DNA from: Photobacterium toruni | GTDB lineage: Bacteria; Pseudomonadota; Gammaproteobacteria; Enterobacterales; Vibrionaceae | Reading direction: 5' to 3' | Length of the DNA stretch: 64,000 nt | NCBI RefSeq assembly: GCF_024529955.1 | Contig: NZ_AP024854.1 | Coordinates: 1,364,001-1,428,000, forward strand | Part shown: positions 1-8,207 of the stretch, piece by piece | How positions within the stretch are numbered: position 1 is the stretch's first letter | Layout of the letters: each line of letters starts with the position of its first letter | The notes under the pieces: generated by a model | What the model saw: only the letters and a program-made list of their open reading frames with translations | What the model was told of the DNA's origin: nothing | Database searches by the model: none | Program-made: the position numbers and the translations under genes

Positions 1-1389
1 GAAAATAAATAAATGGGCAGGCATCATTGCAAACCAATACAATAGCCCCATAAAGCCTTTTGGGTGCCACCATGCGCGAATATCTACCGTACGATAATCG
101 CCACAATCTTCAATGGTGAATTCTAATCGACCCAGTCCCGGCGCTTTCATACCAAATAATAGCGATAGGAAATGGTTTTTCTCAAGACTGATCACTTTCC
201 ATGAATCAATTTTATCCCCCAATTGTAATTGCAGAGGATCTCGACGATAACGTTGTAGTGCGTCACCACCAATCATGGCATCCATCCATTCTCGTACTCG
301 CCATAAACCGTTAGCGTAAAAATAGCCTTCTTCGCCACCGATTAGTTGTACCTGACGCCATAAGTCTTCACAACTGGCGTCTGTTTTAAGTGTGTAACCC
401 GCTTGTTTTGGGTAGTAGCCATAACCGGTTTGCCAACGTAATAGGGCATCAGGATCAAATCCCCAAATTTCACTCCTAACAACTTCTGTATTCATTGTGA
501 GCGCTTCTTGAATTGCCTCTTCATAACTGATCAAATGCTGAGGTATTCGACGTTGAAGTTCACTACCATCAGCAGGAAGATCGCAACTTAAACCACCAAT
601 GAGTGCTCGAGCAATATTGGTTGGGACCGATGTTATAAAGCGAAGCCAATACGTAGCCATTTGAGGGCTTAGCCATTTTAAGGGAATAACACGGATCGCT
701 TTGCCATGCACTTTACTTAACCGAACCATTTGATCTTTATAAGTCATTTGTTCGGGACCGGCGACATCTAAAATAAGATTTTTTTCTTGAGGGTAGTCAA
801 TAAGTTCGGTGAGGTAGTAGAGTAAATTGCGTAATGCAATAGGTGAATTACGCGAGGTGACCCAGCGCGGAGTTAACATAATAGGTAAGTGGTAAACGAA
901 ATCTTGCATGACTTCAAATGCAGCGGAACCGGGACCAATAATGATACCAGCCCGTAGTTCTGTAATGCATTTACCGCTATCACGAAGAATATTGCCAGTC
1001 TCTTTTCGTGCAATTAAATGTTTAGATTGGCTGGTTGATGATTGTAAAGCGCCAAGATAAATAAGATGTTTCACATTACTCAGTGCTAGATAATGGCTAA
1101 ACCGTTTTGCACAATCGAGTTCAAATTCAATAAAATCATGGCCGTGATTCATGCCATGAACCAGAAAATAAACAGTATCAATATCTTTAAATAAAGTTGT
1201 TAAATCTTGATCGATCTCTAAATCTAATTCAATTAATTCTAAATTATCAATATTTCCCCAACCACGTTTTTCTAATAGCTTAAGGTTCCGTCCTGTTGCT
1301 TTTACGTGGTGACCTAAGTTTAATAAATTCGGCACTAGATGACTGCCAATATAACCAGAGGCTCCGACGACAAGAATATTTTTGCTCAT
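1..1389 (-). CDS. ybjT: YbjT-like SDR oxidoreductase (3' end cut by window edge)
   Basis: Reading leftward from the ATG at 1387-1389, the frame stays open for 463 codons to base 1, so the last residues and the stop lie outside the window. The N-terminus has the Rossmann glycine motif GASGYIG (about residues 9-15) of NAD(P)-binding atypical short-chain dehydrogenases. The middle has TELRAGIIIGPGSAAFEVM, and the C-terminal half (LLFGMKAPGLGRLEF, then a DYRT..RAWWHP stretch) is the DUF2867-type domain. The order and wording match E. coli YbjT (about 476 residues), so only some tens of residues should be missing. The substrate is not established for the family. It is transcribed away from the ABC operon, across a 540-base divergent intergenic region. 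Confidence 0.88.
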   Translation of the reverse strand, partial: MSKNILVVGASGYIGSHLVPNLLNLGHHVKATGRNLKLLEKRGWGNIDNLELIELDLEIDQDLTTLFKDIDTVYFLVHGMNHGHDFIEFELDCAKRFSHYLALSNVKHLIYLGALQSSTSQSKHLIARKETGNILRDSGKCITELRAGIIIGPGSAAFEVMQDFVYHLPIMLTPRWVTSRNSPIALRNLLYYLTELIDYPQEKNLILDVAGPEQMTYKDQMVRLSKVHGKAIRVIPLKWLSPQMATYWLRFITSVPTNIARALIGGLSCDLPADGSELQRRIPQHLISYEEAIQEALTMNTEVVRSEIWGFDPDALLRWQTGYGYYPKQAGYTLKTDASCEDLWRQVQLIGGEEGYFYANGLWRVREWMDAMIGGDALQRYRRDPLQLQLGDKIDSWKVISLEKNHFLSLLFGMKAPGLGRLEFTIEDCGDYRTVDIRAWWHPKGFMGLLYWFAMMPAHLFIF

Positions 1390-1931
1390 TAAATAACCAC
1401 TCTAAATTCCATGTTGCGATATAAAGATGCAAAAAACTGATGTTTTAATTTTTAATTATCACCTTTAGAGATAATGGCTTTTTATTGATTAAAAGCAATA
1501 ATAAACTGCAAAAGTTGATAGTTTTTGTAGATTAATATGATTATTATCACCTCGTTTTAGAGGGGGGTTATGCATATGATTGTATTTATCCATTCAAAAG
1601 TAAAAATGTGGATATGAATGGTACGAATAATTTGAATAAGCAGTATTGTTTTTAGTGGAATGATATATGTAATTTTTTCTAATAATTATTAAATTAAAAG
1701 TAAAAATATAAACGTTATCTGTTAGTGATTAATTATTGCGCTTAATTGGTAGCTATTTGTTGTTAAAGAGGAATATCTTAATACAATAAGTGTTTTAAAT
1801 GGCTATATATAGTGCTCAAGCTATTATGTGAACAATAAAATAGGTAGTATTGAATAACTATTTGTTTTAATTGTTCGATATTGAAATAAATATGATTAAT
1901 TTGTAATGTAAATAAACGTTGGTGATTGGAC
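1390..1931. other. Divergent intergenic region
   Basis: A very AT-rich gap of about 540 bases between the leftward ybjT-like gene and the rightward ABC operon. It must hold promoters for both, but I see no confident operator, terminator or RNA element and no plausible ORF. Confidence 0.5.
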
Positions 1932-2603
1932 ATGTTACGACTATCTGCACTCTGTAAAGGGTATCTCGACGGTACAGAGTTCCATTCTGTACTTCAGGGC
2001 GCTAATTTATTTTTAAATGCTGGGGAACAATTGGCGCTAATGGGCGAAAGTGGTTCAGGGAAAAGCACATTATTGAATTTAATAGCGGGGCTTGATAAAC
2101 CTGAATCGGGTGAGATATGGTTGGGGGATAGAGCAATACATGCCATTTCTGAACGTGAGCGTACGGCTTTCCGTCGTGAAAATATTGGTCTTGTTTTTCA
2201 GCAATATAATTTATTACCAACCTTAACCGTAGCCGATAACATTCGTTTTTGTCGTCAGTTAAAAGGCTTACCTGACGATGATAAATTATGGCTAAAGTTA
2301 ATTTCTGCATTAGATTTAATGTCGTTATTATCTCGTTATCCAGAAGAAATTTCAGGTGGTCAACAACAACGAGCAGCAATTGCACGTGCGATTTATATGG
2401 AACCAATTTTATTACTTGCAGATGAACCTACAGGTAGTTTAGATGAGCGTAATGCAAGTGCTGTTATTCAATTACTTCTTTCATTAACGAAACAGCTTCA
2501 TTGTACGTTATTAGTCGTGACTCATAGTGAAATAGTCGCTGCAAAGATGCAAGGGCGTATTCGTTTACAAGGAGGTCAGCTTCATGTTACGCCCCGTAGC
2601 TAG
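1932..2603 (+). CDS. ABC transporter ATP-binding protein (LolD/MacB-type)
   Basis: The ATPase subunit of a type VII (MacB/LolCDE/FtsX-like) ABC system, about 223 residues. Visible motifs are Walker A GESGSGKST (about residues 38-46), the Q-loop in VFQQYNLLP, signature SGGQQQRAAIARA, Walker B LLLADEPTG and the H-loop in VVTHS. An in-frame TTG at 1926 would add two residues; I prefer the ATG at 1932, although neither has a strong ribosome binding site. The 3' end overlaps the permease gene by 20 bases, so the two are translationally coupled. With the permease and the CrtC-like lipoprotein it forms an AttEFGH-like set. It probably moves or extracts a lipophilic envelope molecule, but the substrate is unknown. 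Confidence 0.9.
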   Translation: MLRLSALCKGYLDGTEFHSVLQGANLFLNAGEQLALMGESGSGKSTLLNLIAGLDKPESGEIWLGDRAIHAISERERTAFRRENIGLVFQQYNLLPTLTVADNIRFCRQLKGLPDDDKLWLKLISALDLMSLLSRYPEEISGGQQQRAAIARAIYMEPILLLADEPTGSLDERNASAVIQLLLSLTKQLHCTLLVVTHSEIVAAKMQGRIRLQGGQLHVTPRS

Positions 2604-5043
2604 TGCTCTTTGGGGGCATTATCGCCGTCATCCATTACAAATTGTTTTAGTCTGGTTAGGGCTAACCTTAGGTATTGCATTATTAGTTGGTGTAATGGGT
2701 GTTAACCAGCAAGCAAAAGAAAGCTACCGAAAAGGCGAGCAACTTTTTTCTAATCCTTTTCCATATCGCATTCGGCATGTACAAATTGGAATGAATGTCC
2801 CTCAAGGGTTTTATATTCAAATGCGACGCGCAGGACTAAAAACATGCGCACCATTAGTTGAACATCGAATTGTTACTGAAAAACAACGGGATTTTCAATT
2901 ATTAGGTATTGATCCTGTTGCTATGCTTGGTGCAATAAAAAATAGTGTTGCAGATGAACATAAAATTAAATTATTGCAATTAATGCGACCGCCATATCCT
3001 ATTATGCTGGGTGAATATTTAGCTAATTATATTGGCATTAAAAATGGTGATATGTTGACACTAGATTCTGGACGAAAAATTGGTCCGATAAAGGTGAGCA
3101 GTGATAGTCGTATGAATGATTCTCGTATGATTGCAGATATCGGCCTATTGCGTGAATTACAACCAAGTTCAGGGTTTAGTGCTATCGTCTGTGGTGAAAT
3201 GAGCCGCAAGCAATTGATGAAACTAACACATATTCTACCACCAGGATTAACACTTGAGCGCCAACAAAATGCAAAATTAGAGCCGCTGACCAATGCATTC
3301 CATCTTAATTTATTTGCAATGGGCATGCTCGCATTTGTCGTTGGATTATTTATTTTTTACCAAGCAATGTCGTTATCTTTAGCGCAACGACAACCATTAG
3401 TTGGTCTATTACGTCAGCTTGGAGTGAGTGGAACTCAGCTTGCAGGAGCATTAATTGGTGAGCTGTGTTTATGGGTATTGCTTGGGCTTGTTGGCGGTAA
3501 TCTTATTGGATTGTTATTAGCACAGCAATTGTTGCCATCCGTAGCTGTATCATTGAATGATTTATATAACGCTAATGTTGGTTTGCAAGTCCATTGGAAC
3601 TGGCAATGGGGAGCTGCAAGTTTAGCGATTGCAGTTTTTGGTTGTGCTTTTTCATGTACGTGGCCGATTGTACGATTAATAAAATCGCCACCAGCACGTT
3701 TAGCTACACATTTATCATTAGTTCGCTTTAGTGGGCGAGAGTTTGCATGGCAAGCACTGTTTTCTTGTATCTTTATTATTGGAGCGATCGTTGTTTATAA
3801 GGTAGCTCATGGGCAGTTAACCGGCTTTGTTTTAATTGCTATTATTTTGATTGCATCTGGTTTGATGATGCCTTACTTACTATGGCTACTGTTTAACTTT
3901 TTAGGCAATATTAGTCGTAAAGCTCGAATGCGTTGGTTTTTCTTTGATGCCGCAGCGAGTTTAAGTTATCGCGGCATTGCAGCAATGGCATTTATGTTAG
4001 CGTTAGCTTCTAATATTGGTATGGAAACAATGGTGGGTAGTTTTAGAAATACGACTGAAAATTGGCTTGAACAGCGATTAGCTGCTGATATTTATATTCG
4101 CCCTTCAATGAATATGGCACCACGTATTTCAAAATGGTTACAGCAACAGCCTGAAGTTGAACAAGTGTGGTGGAGTTGGCAAAAAGCGACACGCTCAAAT
4201 GATGGTACGATTCAAGTTATGAGTATTGGCCAATCATTGGGTGAGAAACAAGCACTTTCAGTCAAGACGGGGATTAAGAATTATTGGCAACAATTACACA
4301 ATGAACGTGCAGTGATGGTCAGTGAGTCTATGGCTTTGAAGCACCATTGGCAACCAGGCGACATTATTAATCTTCCCGCTCCAATGAATAAGCATTGGCA
4401 CGTTGTTGGTATTTATTATGATTACGGTAATCCTTATGGACAGGTATTAATTTCACAACAAAAGTGGCAACGTTTTTGGCCTCATTCAGGACAAGTAGGA
4501 TTAGCGATTCATTTAAAAAATGGCGTGAAATTAGATCCATTATTAGCGAAGTTAGGCGAGAGATTTCGATTACAACCCGAGAGAATACGTAACAATGCAG
4601 CGTTACTGAAACAAGCAATGACTGTATTTGATCGTACTTTTGTTGTGACATCAACACTCGGTAATCTAACGTTATTTATTGCTATTTGTGGTTTATTTTT
4701 CGCAACTATTGCTGGAGAGGTTTCTCGGCAGCGGCAGTTTTCTTTATTGCGTTGTATGGGAATGACTGGGGTTGAATTATCATTACTCGGTGGTGGACAG
4801 TTGCTGGTTATTGGACTAATGACCGCATTGATGGCATTGCCATTAGGATTACTTCTAGCACAATTATTGATTGATGTCGTATTGAAACACTCCTTTGGTT
4901 GGACAATGCAAATGCAATACTTCCCGTATGATTATTTGTTGACATTAGGTACTGCTTTATTGGTGCTATTAGTCGCAGGAGCATGGCCAGTATGGCGATT
5001 GGTTCGGCGTTCTGCCATTTTATCTTTACGAGAGTCATTTTAA
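2584..5043 (+). CDS. ABC transporter permease, FtsX/MacB family
   Basis: An inner-membrane permease of 819 residues. It has an N-terminal membrane segment followed by a large extracytoplasmic region (about residues 45-230), then three or more hydrophobic segments. This half is followed by a second half with the same plan: TM segments, a periplasmic region (about 490-680) and three C-terminal TM segments. The doubled FtsX layout matches permeases fused head to tail, as in the LolC/E-like AttFG families, so one polypeptide can supply both halves of the transporter. It overlaps the ATPase gene upstream, and its TAA shares a base with the next ATG (TAATG at 5041-5045). Assignment to the family is firm; substrate is not known. 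Confidence 0.88.
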   Translation: MLRPVASALWGHYRRHPLQIVLVWLGLTLGIALLVGVMGVNQQAKESYRKGEQLFSNPFPYRIRHVQIGMNVPQGFYIQMRRAGLKTCAPLVEHRIVTEKQRDFQLLGIDPVAMLGAIKNSVADEHKIKLLQLMRPPYPIMLGEYLANYIGIKNGDMLTLDSGRKIGPIKVSSDSRMNDSRMIADIGLLRELQPSSGFSAIVCGEMSRKQLMKLTHILPPGLTLERQQNAKLEPLTNAFHLNLFAMGMLAFVVGLFIFYQAMSLSLAQRQPLVGLLRQLGVSGTQLAGALIGELCLWVLLGLVGGNLIGLLLAQQLLPSVAVSLNDLYNANVGLQVHWNWQWGAASLAIAVFGCAFSCTWPIVRLIKSPPARLATHLSLVRFSGREFAWQALFSCIFIIGAIVVYKVAHGQLTGFVLIAIILIASGLMMPYLLWLLFNFLGNISRKARMRWFFFDAAASLSYRGIAAMAFMLALASNIGMETMVGSFRNTTENWLEQRLAADIYIRPSMNMAPRISKWLQQQPEVEQVWWSWQKATRSNDGTIQVMSIGQSLGEKQALSVKTGIKNYWQQLHNERAVMVSESMALKHHWQPGDIINLPAPMNKHWHVVGIYYDYGNPYGQVLISQQKWQRFWPHSGQVGLAIHLKNGVKLDPLLAKLGERFRLQPERIRNNAALLKQAMTVFDRTFVVTSTLGNLTLFIAICGLFFATIAGEVSRQRQFSLLRCMGMTGVELSLLGGGQLLVIGLMTALMALPLGLLLAQLLIDVVLKHSFGWTMQMQYFPYDYLLTLGTALLVLLVAGAWPVWRLVRRSAILSLRESF

Positions 5044-6152
5044 TGAAAATTTCAGCTATGCAATCTCGTTGGCATTGGGTTTATTTAGCGATAATGCTGA
5101 TGGTTTTATTATTATTAAGTGGATGTGATCACCCGCCTGTGCGCAGTAATTCTGTTAAAATGTTAACGCAATCTAAAGATTTTGTGTTTGAACCCGTTGT
5201 TAAAGGAGAGTCGATAACTTTTCCTCGTGATTATGGTGAGCATCCTGAATATCTTGCTGAATGGTGGTATTTAACAACGAATCTTAAAACAGATACAGGC
5301 AAAGAAATTGCATTGCAATGGACGTTGTTTCGTATGGCAACCAGTGATGAAGATTTGAGTGGATGGAAAACACCACAAATGTATATGGCACATGCGGTGA
5401 TAACAACGTCTGATAAAATTTGGGCAACAGAACGGTTTGCGCGGGGTGGGATTGGACAAGCAGGAGTTACTCTTAATCCTTTTCGTGCTTGGTTAGATAA
5501 TTGGTCATGGCAGGCACCAACGAGTAGCCCATTTCCAGGTAGGCTTGAGTTTTCTGATGATAATATGTTAGCGCGGTTAGATATTAAACAGCGTGGTTCT
5601 ATAGTTTTACAAGGCGATAAGGGATACAGCAAAAAGCATCCATTGCTTGATATTGCATCTTATTATTATAGCGCACCATTTTTAGATATTGATGGTGTTA
5701 TTGAGCTTGATGGAAAGCAATATAAAGTAAGTGGACGAGGTTGGTTTGATCGTGAATGGAGCAGTAGTATGCTCAGCGCGAAGCAACAAGGATGGGATTG
5801 GTTCTCTATTCATTTAGATGATGGCAGTGCCCTTATGGTATCGCAATTACGAGAAAGAGGCCAAAGACCCTATTTTATTGGATCTCGCTCATGGTCCGAT
5901 GGTCGAGTGGTTAAGTTAGACAATAACCAAATACGTATGAAGCCAATGCATTTTAATAAAGTAAGTGGAATATCTTTTCCATTAAATTGGCTAATTGAAG
6001 TGCCGTCACAAGGATTAAAGCTCCAAACGAGTGTTGTTAGGCATGATCAGTGGTTACATTTTATGTTTCCGTATTGGGAAGGTCCAATTAGAGTCACGGG
6101 ATCACATAGCGGTAAAGGGTTTATGGAATTAACTGGATATGAAGAGAAATAA
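5043..6152 (+). CDS. CrtC/AttH-like lipocalin-domain lipoprotein
   Basis: A 369-residue protein beginning at the ATG at 5043, which overlaps the permease stop by one base. A longer in-frame start at 4983 is unlikely because this ATG opens directly into a lipoprotein signal: a basic start, a hydrophobic run (about residues 13-25) and lipobox LLSGC with Cys28. The mature part contains the tryptophan-rich EWWY, GRGWFDREWSS and GWDWFSIHLDDG motifs of the CrtC/AttH (carotenoid 1,2-hydratase-like, lipocalin-like) family. In this ABC context such proteins are likely periplasm-facing lipid or hydrophobic-ligand binders. Carotenoid chemistry is not implied, since no carotenoid genes are near. Confidence 0.87.
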   Translation: MKISAMQSRWHWVYLAIMLMVLLLLSGCDHPPVRSNSVKMLTQSKDFVFEPVVKGESITFPRDYGEHPEYLAEWWYLTTNLKTDTGKEIALQWTLFRMATSDEDLSGWKTPQMYMAHAVITTSDKIWATERFARGGIGQAGVTLNPFRAWLDNWSWQAPTSSPFPGRLEFSDDNMLARLDIKQRGSIVLQGDKGYSKKHPLLDIASYYYSAPFLDIDGVIELDGKQYKVSGRGWFDREWSSSMLSAKQQGWDWFSIHLDDGSALMVSQLRERGQRPYFIGSRSWSDGRVVKLDNNQIRMKPMHFNKVSGISFPLNWLIEVPSQGLKLQTSVVRHDQWLHFMFPYWEGPIRVTGSHSGKGFMELTGYEEK

Positions 6153-6165
6153 GGAATATTGATAA

Positions 6166-6873
6166 ATGTTCAGTAAAAAAGTACGACGTATAAATAATCA
6201 AAATAATTTTTTCTACTTAACGCTAGCATTGGTTTTTTTATTGATTAGTGCGTCATTAAATAAGGTTATTACATCGGGTATTTTGCAATATATATTAGAA
6301 GCTTTTACGTTGATTACTTTTGGTATTTGTTTATTGAGCTTACGCTTTGATAAGAATTGGTTCCGTTTTTTATCGTCATTAGTGGTTGCATGGTTAATAG
6401 CCGTGATCACTCGAACAATATTCGGCATTGAAGAAATTGAAATTATCATGCTGTCATTGATGTTTATTTTCTTCTATGGCACTTTTCGCTCAATTATGCG
6501 CCAAATACTCTTTACGGGTTCAATTAACAGCAACAAAATCATTGGTTCAATGGCATTGTTTCTATTGATCGGTTTAATGTGGGCAATTGGTTATTTAATT
6601 CTTATTCATTTTTTACCAGGGGCATTTCAAGGCATCAATAAAGGAGCATGGCAAGAGAATTTTGCTGATGCCGCTTATTTTAGCTTTGTCACTTTAACGA
6701 CACTGGGATACGGCGACATTTTACCAATAATGCCAATAGCTAAAGTTCTTGCCTATCTTGAGGCGATTGTCGGTGTATTTTATATGGCGATTGTGGTGTC
6801 AAGTTTAGTCAGTTCTAGTCGTGAACAATATACGATTGAACATATTGAACATATTGAGCATATTGATGATTAA
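6166..6873 (+). CDS. Potassium-channel-like membrane protein
   Basis: A 235-residue membrane protein with several hydrophobic segments (about residues 15-60, 65-110 and 127-150), then a pore loop and a final TM helix (about 195-215). The pore carries TLTTLGYGD (residues 176-184), the canonical K+ selectivity filter of two-TM ion channels (Ion_trans_2). There is no obvious C-terminal RCK/TrkA domain. The tail instead has a short EHI repeat encoded by a 9-base tandem repeat (about 6835-6867). The gene starts 13 bases after the CrtC-like gene and ends before a terminator, so it is probably the last gene of the ABC operon. Ion selectivity is inferred from the filter only. Confidence 0.85.
   Translation: MFSKKVRRINNQNNFFYLTLALVFLLISASLNKVITSGILQYILEAFTLITFGICLLSLRFDKNWFRFLSSLVVAWLIAVITRTIFGIEEIEIIMLSLMFIFFYGTFRSIMRQILFTGSINSNKIIGSMALFLLIGLMWAIGYLILIHFLPGAFQGINKGAWQENFADAAYFSFVTLTTLGYGDILPIMPIAKVLAYLEAIVGVFYMAIVVSSLVSSSREQYTIEHIEHIEHIDD
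6835..6867 (+). repeat. 9-base in-frame tandem repeat (ATTGAACAT)
   Basis: The nonamer ATTGAACAT occurs about 3.7 times in tandem with small changes, encoding repeated I-E-H at the channel C-terminus. Copy number could vary in frame without disrupting the protein. Confidence 0.8.
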
Positions 6874-6905
6874 TCTATAACCAAAGATAACGAATATTGA
6901 ATTAT

Positions 6906-6943
6906 AAAAAAGAGAATGATCATTAAGGTTATTCTCTTTTTTT
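6906..6943 (+). terminator. Rho-independent terminator
   Basis: An 11-bp inverted repeat (AAAAAGAGAAT / ATTCTCTTTTT) with a 14-base loop and a T tract, 33 bases after the channel stop codon. It closes the ABC-channel operon. Confidence 0.85.
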
Positions 6944-7034
6944 CATTTAGTGCTATTTTGCTAATATTGATTAAATAGTTATGTATGAATATTCAATATA
7001 TGACTGGTTTACTATTTTGTGGTGTAAAGGTGAT

Positions 7035-8207
7035 ATGAATCGCTTCTTTAAGAAAGTTTACCAATATATAAATCCCTCGGTTAACCCTGATTTAGCACCT
7101 GCGTTTGATGAATGGCAAAAAAACATTCCAACGTTATGGCTGTTAGGTAAAACAGGAGCAGGTAAATCAACAATAATTCAAACGCTTACAGGGAATAGCC
7201 TCGTTGAAATAGGTAATGGTTTTCAGCCATGTACTCGTACTGCTCATCATTATCTTTATCCGGCTGAAAATCCATTAGTGTGTTTTTTAGATACTCGAGG
7301 ATTAGGTGAAACTGATTATGATCCAGCAGAAGACATTGCAATGTGTAGTGGTAAAAGCCATGCACTCATGGTGGTGATGAAAGCGGAAGAACCCGAACAG
7401 TCAGGTTTATTAGCGGCATTAAAACAAATTAAACGTAGTGGTATGATCAAACACTTACTGGTTATCCATACTGCGGTGAATAGTATTGTTGATATTCAAG
7501 AGCGCCAACGTGCGATTGAATATAACCATCAGCGAGTGATGGATGTTTGGGGTATAAAACCGACACAATGGCAATCAGAATCTGTAACAAGCTATCAGCC
7601 TATTGTGGTTGATTTTATTCCAGATGAAGACCAATTTATAGGCATTGATGCACTGCACCATGCATTGACAGATGCGCTTCCGATGTTGAGTTTATTATCC
7701 AATCAACAAGCCCATACTAGCCGTGAAGAACAAAACTTTTATCAGTTACGACAAGAAGTATTGTGGTATGCCGGTGCTGCGGGTGCCAGTGATGCAATTC
7801 CTGCTGTTGGGTTATTTAGCGTGCCTGCTATTCAAGGAAAAATGTTACATAGTCTTGCCAATCAATATGGTGTCAGTTGGAATAAAAAAGACTATGCAGA
7901 GTTCGTTGGCATGTTGGGATCGGGTTTTTTGCTGCAATACCTATCTAAATTAGGGCTTAACCAGTTAGTTAAATTTATTCCAGCATACGGTCAAACAGTG
8001 GGAAGTGCGACGGCTGCTGCGATGAGTTTTTCATCTACCTATGCTATTGGTCGTGCTGCTTGTATGTATTTGTACCATCGTAGTAAAGGTGAGTCGATTT
8101 CAAAAGATCAAATTAAATTGGCTTACCAACAAGCATTTACCATGGTTAAAACGGTTGCGGATAGGCAGCAATTAAGTAAAACCACACTGAAAAAGGATAG
8201 CGAATGA
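7035..8207 (+). CDS. Membrane-associated GTPase with DUF697-like C-terminus
   Basis: About 390 residues from the ATG at 7035. An upstream in-frame ATG at 6981 exists, but the AAAGG sequence just before 7035 favours the shorter form. The G domain has P-loop GKTGAGKST (about residues 39-47), switch-II DTRGLGE and a TA.NS stretch in the G4 region. The C-terminal half is hydrophobic and glycine/alanine rich (AGAAGASDAIPAVGLFSVPAIQ, then FIPAYGQTVGSA), typical of DUF697-type domains that insert into membranes. It overlaps the next GTPase gene by four bases (ATGA). Related to the YeeP/YfjP GTPase group; the cellular role is unknown. Confidence 0.83.
   Translation: MNRFFKKVYQYINPSVNPDLAPAFDEWQKNIPTLWLLGKTGAGKSTIIQTLTGNSLVEIGNGFQPCTRTAHHYLYPAENPLVCFLDTRGLGETDYDPAEDIAMCSGKSHALMVVMKAEEPEQSGLLAALKQIKRSGMIKHLLVIHTAVNSIVDIQERQRAIEYNHQRVMDVWGIKPTQWQSESVTSYQPIVVDFIPDEDQFIGIDALHHALTDALPMLSLLSNQQAHTSREEQNFYQLRQEVLWYAGAAGASDAIPAVGLFSVPAIQGKMLHSLANQYGVSWNKKDYAEFVGMLGSGFLLQYLSKLGLNQLVKFIPAYGQTVGSATAAAMSFSSTYAIGRAACMYLYHRSKGESISKDQIKLAYQQAFTMVKTVADRQQLSKTTLKKDSE

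Noticed and set aside
5231..5632. A long minus-strand ORF inside the CrtC-like gene
   Set aside because: Antisense shadow of a gene with clear family motifs; its sequence has no domain pattern.
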